A DNA stretch of 64,000 bases from contig CP154955.1 of NCBI GenBank assembly GCA_039621445.1, positions 36,993,123 through 37,057,122 on the forward strand, written 5' to 3'. The position numbers were made by a program, and so were the translations under genes. How positions within the stretch are numbered: position 1 is the first letter of the stretch; each line of letters begins with the position of its first letter. Below the pieces are notes generated by a model. The model did not search any database. It was not told the DNA's origin and was given only the letters and a program-made list of their open reading frames with translations. This DNA comes from Euglena gracilis. Lineage: Eukaryota; Euglenida; Euglenophyceae; Euglenales. Of the stretch, positions 63,773 to 64,000 are shown in pieces.

Positions 63773-63936
63773 CGTTTATGTCAGTCGATTTCCATTCAGG
63801 CGCCCGTTTATGTCAGTCGATTTCCATTCAGGCGCCCGTTTATGTCAGTCGATTTCCATTCAGGCGCCCGTTTACGTCAGTCGATTTCCATTCAGGCGCC
63901 GTTTATGTCAGTCGATTTCCATTCAGGCGCCCGTTA
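63773..63936. repeat. 32-bp tandem array, copy 2
   Basis: Five units identical or nearly identical to those at 62,926-63,078, in the same orientation. The sequence identity of two arrays 850 bp apart points to recent duplication or conversion. Confidence 0.9.
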
Positions 63937-64000
63937 ATGGGCCAAAAACCACTTTTTTGACCATATTTCCGTCCAGGCGGTTCGGTCGAATGAATATCAA

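Noticed and set aside
62926-63936. CRISPR-like array of 32-bp repeats
   Set aside because: Units are directly contiguous with no unique spacers, no cas genes exist, and the DNA is eukaryotic.

Overview
This window is nuclear DNA of a repeat-rich eukaryote, most likely a large-genome alga or other protist. The signs are broken DIRS-type tyrosine-recombinase retrotransposons, nested Ty3/gypsy LTR retrotransposons, many small inverted-repeat elements built on long C or G runs, and one host-like gene whose exons are separated by introns of 3 to 6 kb. The gypsy element on the minus strand has a primer-binding site matching the AGCAGAGG type of initiator tRNA-Met rather than the land-plant ATCAGAGC type. 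I cannot name the species. I see no rRNA, tRNA or CRISPR array.

Layout. (1) 0.6-13.2 kb: three broken DIRS copies (gag-like, reverse transcriptase, RNase H, tyrosine recombinase), a Ty3/gypsy RT-RNase H fragment, a C-rich inverted-repeat element and an unassigned proline-rich ORF. (2) 13,585-43,798: an outer plus-strand LTR retrotransposon with 1.1 kb LTRs. Its parts in order are gag, protease, a DNA methyltransferase-like domain, reverse transcriptase and integrase C-terminus. It is interrupted at 17,289-27,885 by a second, minus-strand LTR retrotransposon (LTRs about 0.82-0.87 kb, primer-binding site, gag, methyltransferase, protease, RT, RNase H, integrase, polypurine tract). Its RT-thumb/RNase H block and its integrase core block are both inverted, although they lie in the expected order. 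Its 3' part also holds TIR elements and pogo/Tigger-like transposase pieces. (3) 43.8-48.4 kb: repeats and one unassigned exon-like ORF. (4) 48,403-62,244, minus strand: five phase-compatible exons of a TauD/TfdA-type Fe(II)/2-oxoglutarate dioxygenase, with the N-terminal exons missing or beyond the window. Its introns hold palindrome-capped 32-33 bp arrays, C-rich TIR elements and a plus-strand, partly duplicated gene fragment ending in a PHD-finger half. (5) 62.2-64 kb: further 32-bp arrays and palindromes.

The most notable system is the pair of Ty3/gypsy elements that each carry a cytosine-C5-type DNA methyltransferase domain inside the gag-pol region, before the protease in one and after it in the other. 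Retrotransposon-borne cytosine methyltransferases have been reported in dinoflagellates and in Klebsormidium (recalled, not checked). Such an enzyme could let an element methylate its own copies. Both copies here are damaged by frameshifts or stops, so the window shows the architecture and not an active enzyme. All boundaries, phases and homologies were read by eye.
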